A stretch of 48,902 bases of DNA from positions 1 through 48,902 of IMG/VR virus record IMGVR_UViG_3300032087_006134, one strand, 5' to 3'. Made by a program: the position numbers and the translations under genes. Positions 1 to 8,866 of the stretch are shown one piece after another. The first letter of the stretch is position 1; the number at the start of each line of letters is the position of its first letter. The DNA is from a virus. Below the pieces are notes generated by a model. The model was not told where the DNA came from and ran no database searches. It worked only from the letters and a program-made list of their open reading frames with translations.

Positions 1-108
1 ACATTCTGTAGCGACTGGATTAAAGTTATCGACGATACCATCGAAAAACATGGTTCCTGGGACACAAGAAAATCCTACACACCATACACATTCACGGAGA
101 TTAAGTAA
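1..108 (+). CDS. 3' end of an unidentified gene (partial)
   Basis: An open frame runs from base 1 to a TAA at 106-108 and encodes 35 residues ending PYTFTEIK. It is cut by the window edge. The stop overlaps the ATG of the next gene by one base (TAATG), the same coupling seen throughout this locus, which supports it being a real gene end. The fragment is too short to assign a family. Its position next to glycosyltransferases suggests a glycan-related role, but this is only inference. Confidence 0.6.
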   Translation, partial: TFCSDWIKVIDDTIEKHGSWDTRKSYTPYTFTEIK

Positions 109-1370
109 TGAAGACAATTTTAGTTAAAGGACCAGCACTCTCTCGCTCCGGATATGGCGAACAAACTCGATTTGCCCTCCGTGCCTTGCGTGCTCATGAG
201 GAAAGATTTAACATCCTACTTCAGAACATTCCTTGGGGACATACGGGGTGGATTACAGAAACCGGTGAAGAACGAGATTGGTATGATCACTTAATTGGAA
301 AGACTCAACACCACATTAACCAGAAACTGCCTATCGACATATCTTTGCAGGTTACCATTCCGAATGAGTGGGAAAAGATTGCACCAGTTAATATTGGATA
401 TACAGCCGGTATTGAAACAACAAAAGTAGCCCCCCAATGGATTGAGAAGGCTGCCCTGATGGATAAGATTATTGTTGTCTCCAATCATTCAAAAAATGTT
501 TATGAAGAAACCGTTTATGAAGCAACGATTCAGGAGACTGGGCAAAAGACTCAATTCAGGGTCAATACACCAATCGAGGTTGTTAACTATCCAGTACGAA
601 ATCGTGAGGCAGAAAATCTTGATATCAATTTGGATTACGATTTTAACTTCTTATCCGTAGCCCAACTTGGTCCAAGAAAGAACATCGGCAACACACTTAA
701 CTGGTTCCTGCAAGAGTTCCAGAACGAAGAAGTTGGTATGGTACTTAAAACAAATATTGCAAATTGCAGTACCTCTGACTCGCTTCATACTCAAGCAAAG
801 ATCGCAGATCTTCTCGCAACTTATCCAGATAGAAAGTGCAAGGTTTATCTTCTCCATGGGGACTTGACTTTAGGTCAGATGAATGCGCTTTATACAAACC
901 CAAAAGTGAAAGCATACGTAACCCACACTCATGGCGAGGGATTTGGCATGCCTATCTTCGAAGCAGCATATCACGGAGTGCCCGTAATCGCCCCTGCTTG
1001 GAGCGGACAAAATGATTTCCTCCATGCCCATGCTAAAATCGGCAAGCGAAAGAAACCGAAACTACGCGCCCTATTTTGCAAAGTTGATTACACCATCAAT
1101 CAAGTTCCACAAGAAGCAGTTTGGAATGGCGTTATCCAGCCTGATTCTGGCTGGTGTTTTCCAACTGAAGAAAGCGCCAAGAAGACCATGAGAGCGGTTT
1201 ATACAAATTATTCCAAGTACACCGAGATGGCTGATCAACTACAAAAGCACCTTTTAGAAAACTTTACTGAAGAACAACAGTATGCAAAGTTCGCAAATTA
1301 CATTTATCAAGAAGAAACATTTGATGTTGAGAACTGGCTCTCCGCTTTAGATATCGAGGATCATGAGTAA
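108..1370 (+). CDS. Glycosyltransferase, GT-B fold (GT4-like)
   Basis: A 420-residue protein, a usual length for GT-B enzymes that move a sugar from a nucleotide donor to an acceptor in the cytoplasm. The C-terminal donor domain begins near residue 178, with the strand-plus-basic motif LGPRKN (187-192). It holds the hallmark HGEGFGMPIFEAAYHG stretch (275-290), in which E277 and E285 form the EX7E motif of GT4-type retaining enzymes. The N-terminus (KGPALSRSGYGEQTR) resembles the glycine-rich start of these enzymes. The ATG overlaps the upstream TAA, and the 3' end overlaps the next gene by 8 bases, so it is in one operon with the glycan genes downstream. Donor and acceptor are unknown. Confidence 0.88.
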   Translation: MKTILVKGPALSRSGYGEQTRFALRALRAHEERFNILLQNIPWGHTGWITETGEERDWYDHLIGKTQHHINQKLPIDISLQVTIPNEWEKIAPVNIGYTAGIETTKVAPQWIEKAALMDKIIVVSNHSKNVYEETVYEATIQETGQKTQFRVNTPIEVVNYPVRNREAENLDINLDYDFNFLSVAQLGPRKNIGNTLNWFLQEFQNEEVGMVLKTNIANCSTSDSLHTQAKIADLLATYPDRKCKVYLLHGDLTLGQMNALYTNPKVKAYVTHTHGEGFGMPIFEAAYHGVPVIAPAWSGQNDFLHAHAKIGKRKKPKLRALFCKVDYTINQVPQEAVWNGVIQPDSGWCFPTEESAKKTMRAVYTNYSKYTEMADQLQKHLLENFTEEQQYAKFANYIYQEETFDVENWLSALDIEDHE

Positions 1371-2208
1371 AATTATATTCATCGCTGATTTTTTCGCTCA
1401 TGAAATCCCCGGTGGTGGTGAGTTAAACAATCACGAACTTGTGCAGATTTTAAGGAAACGAGGCACTGACGTTTTAGAAATAAAAAGTCAGAATGCCTCT
1501 CCTGCATTTTTACAAGAGCAAGATGATGATACTAAGTTTGTTGTTGCGAACTTTATTGGTCTCACCGAGGCAAGCAAAAACATCTTAAAATCAGAAAAAG
1601 ATTATATTATTTACGAACATGACCACAAATATGTAAAAACAAGAAATCCTGCAAATTATGAAAACTTTATTGCACCAAAAGATCATATAATCAATTTTGA
1701 CTTTTATGAAAGTGCAAAAGCAGTCTTGTGTCAAAGCGACTTTCACGCAGGTATCGTAAAATCAAACTTACATTTGGACAACATAAAAAGCGTTGGTGGC
1801 AACTTGTGGTCTGCTCAAGTTTTAGATTTTATGTACGAGATATCAAAATCTGAAAAGCAAACAACTTGTGCCGTAATGAACTCTGATAACTGGCATAAGA
1901 ACACATCTGACGCAGTAAGGCTCTGTAAAATTAAAGGCTGGGAATATGATCTTATCCCAAGTCTGGCTTACAAGGACTTCTTAACAAGATTAGGCAAGAG
2001 TAAAAAATTTGTTTTCCTACCAAAGACGCCTGAAACATTGTCCCGTATCGTGGTTGAGGCAAGAATGATGGGCTTATCAGTGATAACAAACAATCTTGTC
2101 GGTGCAACAAAAGAAGAGTGGTTCTCACTCAAGGGCATCGAGTTAATCAACATCATGACCGAGAAGAGAAAACAAATTCCAGACTTAGTAGAGGCGGTGT
2201 TAAAATGA
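1363..2208 (+). CDS. Glycosyltransferase, GT-B-like
   Basis: A 281-residue protein. Near the N-terminus it has a GT-B-like loop, HEIPGGGELNNHEL (13-26). Near the C-terminus PETLSRIVVEARMMGLSVI (223-241) gives an EX7E arrangement (E224, E232), followed by NN as in donor-binding domains. It is shorter than typical 350-400 residue GT4 enzymes, so it may be a reduced form. It overlaps the preceding gene by 8 bases, and its TGA overlaps the next ATG (ATGA at 2205-2208), which indicates translational coupling. Substrates cannot be named from the sequence. Confidence 0.75.
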   Translation: MSKIIFIADFFAHEIPGGGELNNHELVQILRKRGTDVLEIKSQNASPAFLQEQDDDTKFVVANFIGLTEASKNILKSEKDYIIYEHDHKYVKTRNPANYENFIAPKDHIINFDFYESAKAVLCQSDFHAGIVKSNLHLDNIKSVGGNLWSAQVLDFMYEISKSEKQTTCAVMNSDNWHKNTSDAVRLCKIKGWEYDLIPSLAYKDFLTRLGKSKKFVFLPKTPETLSRIVVEARMMGLSVITNNLVGATKEEWFSLKGIELINIMTEKRKQIPDLVEAVLK

Positions 2209-3113
2209 AAGTATATATTAAAAACCATCCTGCTCATGCTGGAAAATGGATATATGAAGGCTATAAAAGAGCATGGACTGCACTAGGGTACGATGTACAA
2301 TATTTCACTAATTTAAGCGAAATAAAAGAAAGTGGTGATTATTATGTTATGGCTACGGACTATGATGTAAAAAATGATAGCTCCTATTCTTCAATTTCAA
2401 ATTCTACGAAAAGTTTTATTTTTGCCCAACCAAACACTTTTCCTGAGCCGTGGGGTCGGCATCCCAATTTTGTTTCCAATGCATCGCCATCAACTATCGA
2501 CTTAATTAATCAAACCGATAATGCTGTGTTGTGGACGTTTTCGGACAATGTTAGTTTTCATACTAAATGGAAGACTGTTCATACTGTTCCATTGGCATTT
2601 GACTCAATCGGATATATTCCAGAGAAGAATGAAGATTATTCTCAGTATGATATCTGTTTTGTTGGTGGGTGGGCTAATAATGGCTTCGATGAAAAAAGAA
2701 AAATAATGATTGAGATATTTTCGAAGTTTATGGATTCTGGACTTAAATGTGGCTTTTTTGTCAACAAGAATTTGACACATGAACAAGAGTGCAATTTGTT
2801 ATACAATAGTAAAACAGCACTAAACATACATGATGCATATCAAAGAGTATTAGGATGTGATACCAATGAAAGAACTTTTAAGTCTCTTGGGTTAAATGGT
2901 GCCTTAATATCAGATAAAATACAACAGTTAAATAAGTTGTTCCCAGAAGTCCCTACGTCATTAAGTGCTGATACGTTGGTTAGTGATACTAAAAAAATAT
3001 TATCCTTGACAAAGAATGAAATTCGTGGTATAAAAGAAAAGAACAAACAAAATATTTTGGATAAACACTGTTACACGAATAGAGTAGAGCAGCTTTTAAA
3101 AATAGGGATATAA
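2205..3113 (+). CDS. CgeB-like glycosyltransferase
   Basis: A 302-residue protein from the ATG at 2205. The frame stays open further upstream, but 2205 is preferred because a purine-rich GAGGCGG lies just before it and it forms an ATGA overlap with the preceding stop. The C-terminal half carries the CgeB/Glyco_trans_1_2 signature: a FVGGW strand (152-156), then NIHDAYQRVLGCDTNERTF (207-225) and a GALISDK strand (232-238). In this family the NER-F-E/K region belongs to the nucleotide-sugar binding domain. The base composition looks more AT-rich than the aminotransferase and Gmd genes further down, which hints at separate acquisition. The related gene at 7964 is probably a paralog. Confidence 0.8.
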   Translation: MKVYIKNHPAHAGKWIYEGYKRAWTALGYDVQYFTNLSEIKESGDYYVMATDYDVKNDSSYSSISNSTKSFIFAQPNTFPEPWGRHPNFVSNASPSTIDLINQTDNAVLWTFSDNVSFHTKWKTVHTVPLAFDSIGYIPEKNEDYSQYDICFVGGWANNGFDEKRKIMIEIFSKFMDSGLKCGFFVNKNLTHEQECNLLYNSKTALNIHDAYQRVLGCDTNERTFKSLGLNGALISDKIQQLNKLFPEVPTSLSADTLVSDTKKILSLTKNEIRGIKEKNKQNILDKHCYTNRVEQLLKIGI

Positions 3114-3117
3114 AAAA

Positions 3118-3864
3118 ATGAGTGAAAGTATCAGTGTGGATATTATCATACCATGCTACAATGGTGCTAAATTCTTAGAACAGAGCATTCTTTCTGCTTT
3201 AAACCAAACGTACCAGAATACAAGAGTATTGTTTGTAGATAATGAGAGTACAGATGATAGCTTGTCTGTTGCAAAAAGAATTCAAGAGCAAAATCCAGAA
3301 TTAGTTGTCTTAGAGTCACCTAATTTATACGAATATTCATGGCAAGAGCCAGTATCTGTTGCTATGAAAAACTGCAACGGTGAATACTTTACTATTTTAG
3401 CAGCAGACGATTATATAGGACCAGAATATATTTCAAAAATTGTTGCCATTGTTGAAAAAACGCAGAGAAAAATTAAAGTTTTGCAATCTCCAATTCTTGG
3501 CTTCTCCTCTCAGACTAATAGCAGGTTGGATGGTCTGATATCTCATTCATACAAAAGTATTGATGAATTCAGAATGTTGCTTTTTAAAAAGTGCCCAGTA
3601 AATACTCCAACTGTTTTTTATTCCAGAGAATTATACGATAACGGTTTAATACAGTGGAAGTCGGAAATTTATAAAGGCTCTGGAGATTATAACTGTTATT
3701 TTAATTTGACGGATAATAATATTTTTGTTTACCCAGTTCCAGTGTGGTTGGGATATCACTATCGTTGGCATCAAGATCAGTCCACCTGGGGTATGCAGAA
3801 AAACTTTAATGGGATAGACTTAAAAATTAAAGAATTCTGGAAACAAAAATGGAATATGCCATGA
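3118..3864 (+). CDS. Family 2 (GT-A) glycosyltransferase
   Basis: A 248-residue protein with the classical GT2 start: VDIIIPCYNGAKFLEQSI (7-24), a VDNESTDDS nucleotide-binding segment (40-48) and AADDYI (95-100), which supplies the metal-binding DXD-type aspartates D97 and D98. GT2 enzymes are inverting and use nucleotide-diphosphate sugars. No membrane segment is visible, so it is probably a soluble cytoplasmic transferase acting on a growing glycan or a protein. Start ATG 3118 follows AGGGATATAAAAAA, a reasonable ribosome site. Its TGA overlaps the start of the TPP enzyme at 3861. Confidence 0.9.
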   Translation: MSESISVDIIIPCYNGAKFLEQSILSALNQTYQNTRVLFVDNESTDDSLSVAKRIQEQNPELVVLESPNLYEYSWQEPVSVAMKNCNGEYFTILAADDYIGPEYISKIVAIVEKTQRKIKVLQSPILGFSSQTNSRLDGLISHSYKSIDEFRMLLFKKCPVNTPTVFYSRELYDNGLIQWKSEIYKGSGDYNCYFNLTDNNIFVYPVPVWLGYHYRWHQDQSTWGMQKNFNGIDLKIKEFWKQKWNMP

Positions 3865-5618
3865 TAAATGTTGCTGATTATATAATCAAGTTCTTGCAAG
3901 AGAGGGGAGTAAAATACGCTTTTCAAGTCACTGGTGGTGGAGCGATGTTTTTAAACGACGCTGTTGAAAAAAGCAATATTAAACCAATTTTTTGCCATCA
4001 TGAACAATCTTGTGCTATGGCGGCTGTTGGGTATACTAAAGTTACCAATGAGCCTTCTTTAGTTATTCCAACTTCTGGGTGTGGAAGCACTAACACAATC
4101 ACTGGTATTCTTGATGCATGGCAAGACAGTCATCCAGTTATTGTTGTTTCTGGGCAAGCAAATAAGAAAGACACAACATACCTGTCCTCATTGCCACTGA
4201 GAAAATTGGGAGTGCAGGAGGTTAACATAATTGAGATTGTAAAATCAATTACGAAATTTTCAACTATGATTACAGAACCTGAAGATGTAGCGATCATAAT
4301 GGAAAAAGCTTTTCATATTGCCACATCTGGCAGGCAAGGTCCAGTTTGGATTGATGTCCCACTTGATGTACAAAACTCTATAATTGATGAAGAGAAGTTG
4401 GCTCACTGGTCTAATAAAGATGTTGAGGATAACGAGGACGGCGTAAGTGAATTTGAAGCTTTTTTAAAAAACTCAAAACGACCAGTGGTAATTGCCGGGA
4501 ATGGAATCAACTCAGCAGATGCAAGAAAAGAGTTTGTTGAATTTGTAGAAAAGTACAACCTGCCATGCACTTTTACATTTTTAGCGACTGATCTATTAGA
4601 TGCAGAACATCCACTGTATATTGGAAGGTTGGGCATAAAAGGAACTCGCGCTGGCAATTTTGCAGTGGCGAATGCTGATTTAATTATTAGTATTGGAAGT
4701 TCCCTTAGCATACCTTTAGTTGGTTATCGTTATGAGTTTTTTGGCAGAGATGCAAAAAAATTCGTTGTTGATATCGATAAAAACGAGCATCTTAAAGAAA
4801 CTATCAAAATTGATAAGATTCTACAAATGGATGCACGAAAATTTCTTGTATCTAATATGGAGCACGACTACTCTACCAGCAGTTCTTGGCAAAACAAATG
4901 TTTGCATTGGAAGAATAAGTGGAATGTGTTTGATAGAAACGATATTCGCGAACTTAATATGTACTCCTTCTCTAAAAAATTATCAAGCTTGACAAAAGAT
5001 ATTAACTCTGCTATAATAGCAGATGCTGGTTCGGCTTATTATGTAATGGCGCAATCTGCACAGAATAGTAGAATTATCTTACCAGGAGCACAGGGAGAAA
5101 TGGGGTTCACTTTACCGGCTTCAGTTGGTGTTGCATTAGCAAATAAAGACTTAGAGGTATTTGGTGTTACTGGTGATGGTTCTTTTCAGTTTAACATACA
5201 AGAATTACAAACCATTATGCAATACAACTTACCAATTAAAACTGTTGTACTAAACAATAATGGCTATTTATCAATTAAAAACACTCAAAGAAAATATTTC
5301 AATGAAAGATACTCTGGCACTGAGGCTAACAGTGGTGTTTCTTTCCCCGATTGTTCAAAAATAGCAAAGGCTTATGGTATGAAATATTTTAAGATTAGTA
5401 AGCCTGAACATTTAGATACTGTATTGCCCGAAGTGGTAAAATATGATTCTTATTGTATATGTGAAGTAATATGTCCAGAAACTGAAAACATTGTTCCCAC
5501 CGCAGCCTCTAAACAGAATGCAGATGGAAAAATTGTTTCTCAACCACTGGAAAATATGTTCCCATTTTTATCAGATGAAGAATTTGAACAAGAAATGATT
5601 ATCAAACCTATAGGATAG
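3861..5618 (+). CDS. TPP-dependent acetolactate synthase-family enzyme
   Basis: A 585-residue protein from ATG 3861, which makes an ATGA overlap with the preceding gene; a second ATG at 3849 is possible. The three-domain layout of the acetolactate synthase/YerE family is visible. In the N-terminal pyrimidine-binding domain, HHEQSCAMAAVGY (46-58) carries the catalytic Glu48. The central domain contains RPVVIAGNGI (207-216). The C-terminal domain has GDG at 438-440, then 24 residues, then NNN at 465-467, which is the Mg/TPP-binding motif. Such enzymes decarboxylate a 2-keto acid and pass the acyl unit to an acceptor. In glycan loci the known precedent is YerE, which adds a two-carbon branch to a 4-keto-3,6-dideoxysugar. 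With an E1-type dehydrase and a 4,6-dehydratase in the same locus, a branched-sugar role is a fair inference. True acetolactate synthesis is the alternative. Confidence 0.9.
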   Translation: MINVADYIIKFLQERGVKYAFQVTGGGAMFLNDAVEKSNIKPIFCHHEQSCAMAAVGYTKVTNEPSLVIPTSGCGSTNTITGILDAWQDSHPVIVVSGQANKKDTTYLSSLPLRKLGVQEVNIIEIVKSITKFSTMITEPEDVAIIMEKAFHIATSGRQGPVWIDVPLDVQNSIIDEEKLAHWSNKDVEDNEDGVSEFEAFLKNSKRPVVIAGNGINSADARKEFVEFVEKYNLPCTFTFLATDLLDAEHPLYIGRLGIKGTRAGNFAVANADLIISIGSSLSIPLVGYRYEFFGRDAKKFVVDIDKNEHLKETIKIDKILQMDARKFLVSNMEHDYSTSSSWQNKCLHWKNKWNVFDRNDIRELNMYSFSKKLSSLTKDINSAIIADAGSAYYVMAQSAQNSRIILPGAQGEMGFTLPASVGVALANKDLEVFGVTGDGSFQFNIQELQTIMQYNLPIKTVVLNNNGYLSIKNTQRKYFNERYSGTEANSGVSFPDCSKIAKAYGMKYFKISKPEHLDTVLPEVVKYDSYCICEVICPETENIVPTAASKQNADGKIVSQPLENMFPFLSDEEFEQEMIIKPIG

Positions 5619-5622
5619 AAAA

Positions 5623-6450
5623 ATGAAAAATACTACAATTGCTGGTAAATGGCATGGTAAAAGATATTATAAAGATGAACAAGCCAAGACATTTAAAACA
5701 TTAGTCGATGAATTAAAAAACGTCAACGACAAATATAATGTTATTGGGATCAAACAGTCATTTGAGGATGAGGGTGCTCAACTCGATGATGTACTTACTA
5801 TGAGAAGAATAACTGAACTATGTGACATGTCAATGTATGTTAAGATTGGAGGCTGTGAGGCTATAACCGATATTAACAATTGCGTAAATATGGGCATAAA
5901 CAACTTGATCGCCCCGATGGTTGAGACTGAGTATTCTTTTAAAAAGTTCATAACATCTGTTAAAAATATAAAGAATACAAACTTTTATTTTCTTTGTGAA
6001 ACTAAGACGGCTTATGAGAACTTGGATAGTATTTTGGAGTCTGAAGAGGCTTCTTGTTTATCGGGCGTGATTGTAGGTAGATCTGATTTTACTAAGTCAT
6101 TTGGACTTGATAAGGAACAAACTGATAGCGCTTTCATAATGGAAAAAGTAAGAGATGTCTTCACCAGGGTTAAGAAAAAGAATCCATTGCTAAAAACAAC
6201 TATGGGAGGAAATATCTCAGTTAACAGTTCCAATTATATTAGAGATCTATACAACGACGGCGTTTTAGATAAGATTGAGAGCAGGAATGTTGTTGTGGAA
6301 CTAAACGACCAAAATGTTGATAACTTTGAGCAAACTGTATCAGCCATGTTATCTTATGAAATTAGCTGGTTAGAGTTTAAAGCAATAAACTATGGTGGAA
6401 TCTGCGACTCATATATAAACAGAATTAGGACTTTAGAGAAAAGAATATAA
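5623..6450 (+). CDS. HpcH/HpaI (citrate lyase/aldolase) family protein
   Basis: A 275-residue TIM-barrel-type protein. Family features in order: VKIGGCEAITDI (73-84), a NNLIAPMVETEYS segment (93-105), LCETKTAYENLDSIL (124-138) with the metal-ligand position Glu126, and VIVGRSDFTKSFGLD (149-163) with Asp155 as the second metal ligand. HpcH/HpaI enzymes catalyse metal-dependent retro-aldol or aldol reactions with pyruvate or acetyl groups. The start at 5623 has AGGA 7 bases upstream. It sits directly between the TPP enzyme and the iron-sulfur protein, so the three probably act on one pathway. It could generate or use a pyruvate-derived unit in an unusual sugar, which is inferred. The substrate is unknown. 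Confidence 0.82.
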   Translation: MKNTTIAGKWHGKRYYKDEQAKTFKTLVDELKNVNDKYNVIGIKQSFEDEGAQLDDVLTMRRITELCDMSMYVKIGGCEAITDINNCVNMGINNLIAPMVETEYSFKKFITSVKNIKNTNFYFLCETKTAYENLDSILESEEASCLSGVIVGRSDFTKSFGLDKEQTDSAFIMEKVRDVFTRVKKKNPLLKTTMGGNISVNSSNYIRDLYNDGVLDKIESRNVVVELNDQNVDNFEQTVSAMLSYEISWLEFKAINYGGICDSYINRIRTLEKRI

Positions 6451-7607
6451 TGACCAATAGGTTTTTAGATCTTAAAAACATTTTAAATGCAGAAAAGTGC
6501 TTTAAAATGATTTGCGGCGCTGGTAACGAAGATAAAGAGCAGGTTAAGAAATATGCATTTATCTATACGCTTGCCGGTGCAAAAATACTTGACGTTTCAG
6601 CAAACGTTGATGTAGTCAGGTACGCTATGGATGGCATTGACTTGGCTTTTAAGAAAGCCGAAGAGCTTAAGTTGGATATTGGAATCCGACCATATATTAT
6701 GGTGAGTGTTGGAATGCCCGGTGATCATCATGTTAGAAAATCTTACATAGATCCTAATACATGCATATCTTGTGGGTTATGTGCCCCTGTGTGTCCTACT
6801 GAGGCTATTCCGTTTGACTTTCATAAAAACCTAGATTTCTTTAAGTCTCTCGGCGGCTCTTATGAAACAGAAGATCAGACTAAAGAAATTGTATACAAAG
6901 ATAGGTGTATAGGGTGCGGTAAATGTAGTAATATATGCCCCAAGGAAGACATAATTTCGTATCGACATAATGACAGAGAGCTAAGAGAGCTTCTTCCACA
7001 GTGTATGGAGGCTGGAGCAGAGTGTTTTGAACTACATGCGGCAGTAGCAGACGATGATGTGATATTAAAAGAATGGCAAATGATTGTAGAATTGAATCCT
7101 AATAATTTTAATTCAATGTGCTTAGATAGGTTACATTTGGGAAACTTTAATCTTGAACATAGAATAGAAAAAGTTAAAGACATTTCGCAGGACAAGGTAA
7201 TCATTCAAGCTGATGGATACCCTATGAGTGGAGGACAAGATGACTATAACACCACTCTACAAGCAGTATCTTGTGCTGATGTTATAAATAAGAAATTTAA
7301 TATGTTTCAAAACAAGAAAAGAGAGGGAGGGAAAATTCACTCTAAGATGATCTACAGAAAGCTTTCCGATAGCAGAACTATCCCAATTATCCTCTCCGGT
7401 GGCACTAACTCAAACTCTAAAAGCTTATCTAACATGAGCGGAGTCCGCGTTAATGGGGTAGCAATCGGCACATATGCTCGAAAAATTATCGATGAATATG
7501 TAGCCCACCCTGAATTTTACACAAATGAAGAAATTGTCTTGTCTGCTTACAGTATTGCAGAAACACTCGTACAGGCAAATATTGGAGAAACTTATGACAA
7601 AAGATAA
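6450..7607 (+). CDS. LdpA-like protein with two [4Fe-4S] clusters
   Basis: A 385-residue protein. The N-terminal part (FKMICGAGNEDKEQVKKYAF, 18-37, then TLAGAKILDVSAN) matches my memory of the start of LdpA/DUF561, a barrel-like domain. Two complete ferredoxin motifs follow: CISCGLCAPVCP (105-116) and CIGCGKCSNICP (153-164). The C-terminal segment has QADGYPMSGG (253-262) and ILSGGTNS with GVAIGTYARK (314-345), which match the LdpA C-terminal domain. LdpA is a redox-active iron-sulfur protein known from cyanobacteria, where it affects the circadian clock. Here it sits between an aldolase and a phosphatase in a phage glycan locus (TAATG overlap with the aldolase). An electron-transfer role in sugar deoxygenation or host redox modulation are both possible; neither is shown. 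Confidence 0.85.
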   Translation: MTNRFLDLKNILNAEKCFKMICGAGNEDKEQVKKYAFIYTLAGAKILDVSANVDVVRYAMDGIDLAFKKAEELKLDIGIRPYIMVSVGMPGDHHVRKSYIDPNTCISCGLCAPVCPTEAIPFDFHKNLDFFKSLGGSYETEDQTKEIVYKDRCIGCGKCSNICPKEDIISYRHNDRELRELLPQCMEAGAECFELHAAVADDDVILKEWQMIVELNPNNFNSMCLDRLHLGNFNLEHRIEKVKDISQDKVIIQADGYPMSGGQDDYNTTLQAVSCADVINKKFNMFQNKKREGGKIHSKMIYRKLSDSRTIPIILSGGTNSNSKSLSNMSGVRVNGVAIGTYARKIIDEYVAHPEFYTNEEIVLSAYSIAETLVQANIGETYDKR

Positions 7608-7953
7608 AAAACTTACAATTGCTGTTGATTTTGACGGAACTCTATGTGAATACGCCTTTCCAGAAATTGGCGAGCAAACTGAAGAGCAAAAAAAATTAAT
7701 GGATGCACTCATTGAACTTCGTAGGGATGGGAACAAATTAATCTTATACACTTGTAGAGGCGATAACGATGAATATCCTTGTCTAACACAAGCAGTTGAG
7801 TGGTGTAAGAAAAAGGGATTGGAGTTTGACTCTATTAATTCAAATGTTCCGGGTTTTGTTAAAAAGTCAGGTCCGAGTCCAAAACCAGTGGCTGATATTT
7901 ATTTAGATGACAAAGCTGTCAATGTTACAGATTGGCGTACTCTTTTGAATTAG
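7594..7953 (+). CDS. Small HAD-superfamily phosphatase (BT0820-like)
   Basis: A 119-residue protein from ATG 7594, which has GGAG 6 bases upstream. The frame stays open to 7525, but the longer N-terminus lies inside the previous gene and is not needed. HAD motifs in order: IAVDFDGTLCEY (9-20) with nucleophile Asp12 and Asp14, LILYTCRG (49-56) with motif-II Thr53, and DIYLDDKAVN (101-110) with the Mg-binding acidic pair Asp105/Asp106. No cap domain is present. Such minimal HAD enzymes dephosphorylate small metabolites such as sugar or keto-acid phosphates. It overlaps the LdpA-like gene by 14 bases, so it belongs to the same module and may remove a phosphate from that pathway's intermediate (inference). 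Confidence 0.85.
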   Translation: MTKDKKLTIAVDFDGTLCEYAFPEIGEQTEEQKKLMDALIELRRDGNKLILYTCRGDNDEYPCLTQAVEWCKKKGLEFDSINSNVPGFVKKSGPSPKPVADIYLDDKAVNVTDWRTLLN

Positions 7954-7963
7954 GTATTTGTTG

Positions 7964-8866
7964 ATGAAAATATTACTTACATCTAATAAAACATATCGTG
8001 GTTCGCTAGATGGTAGTTGGTGGTATTTTTACTTACCACTTCAGTCATTAGGGCATGAAGTGTATTTTTATGACACAGTTTCAGGTGATGACAAAACCTA
8101 TACCGAAATCGTTGAAAGTTTTAAACCAGAACTAATTTTTTGCATTCTGACCGGAGATCCCAATATTGCACCAAAAGAGCCATGGAACGAAATAGCCAAG
8201 GAGACACAAACAGGTAGAACAAAGACATTTAATTGGTTTTGTGATGATACATGGAGGTATAACAACTTTTCAAAAAAAGTGTGTCACTATTTTAATGTAT
8301 GTTCAACTCCTGAAAGATTTAGGGTTGACGATTATCAAAAAGATGGTTATAATAATATAATCGTTGCTAACTGGCACACTAACTCTGATTTTTATCAACA
8401 AAAGAGCTTCAGAGATAAAGTGAACAATATTGCTTTTATAGGCTATCCGACACCATCAAGAAAAATGTTCTTTGATAAAACTGGAGTACCCGTAACATTT
8501 TTGAGTGGTATTACACAGCAGCAACTTTTTGAAGAACACTGTAACACGAAGATCGGCATCAATTTATCAAAAAATGATAATGATCCGTCCAAGAGCACTC
8601 AAATGAAACAAAGAATATTTGAAATTCCAGCAGGTGGTGGGCTTTTAATGACTGAATACCATAAAGGTATTGAGGAATACTATAAGATTAACAATGAAAT
8701 TATTACTTTCTCAACAATTGACGAATTCACACAGAAAGCAAAATATCTCTTAAAAAACCCCGCAATTTGTGAAAAGATATCCCACAATGGGTACAAAAGA
8801 TTTCTTAAAGAGCATGAATCTAAAATTAGATTATCGAAAACATTAGATAAAATTATAAAAATATGA
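7964..8866 (+). CDS. CgeB-like glycosyltransferase
   Basis: A 300-residue protein. ATG 7964 is chosen over the upstream in-frame TTG codons at 7958 and 7961; a weak AGG lies 9 bases upstream. The C-terminal half shows the CgeB/Glyco_trans_1_2 pattern: IGINLSKNDNDPSKSTQMK (197-215), RIFEIPAGGGLLMTEY (217-232), then a helical tail. This is the same architecture as the gene at 2205 with limited identity, so the two are probably diverged paralogs or independently acquired members. The N-terminus (MKILLTSNKTYRGSL) is a Rossmann-like start. The last bases form an ATGA overlap with the SDR gene at 8863. Donor and acceptor are unknown. Confidence 0.8.
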   Translation: MKILLTSNKTYRGSLDGSWWYFYLPLQSLGHEVYFYDTVSGDDKTYTEIVESFKPELIFCILTGDPNIAPKEPWNEIAKETQTGRTKTFNWFCDDTWRYNNFSKKVCHYFNVCSTPERFRVDDYQKDGYNNIIVANWHTNSDFYQQKSFRDKVNNIAFIGYPTPSRKMFFDKTGVPVTFLSGITQQQLFEEHCNTKIGINLSKNDNDPSKSTQMKQRIFEIPAGGGLLMTEYHKGIEEYYKINNEIITFSTIDEFTQKAKYLLKNPAICEKISHNGYKRFLKEHESKIRLSKTLDKIIKI

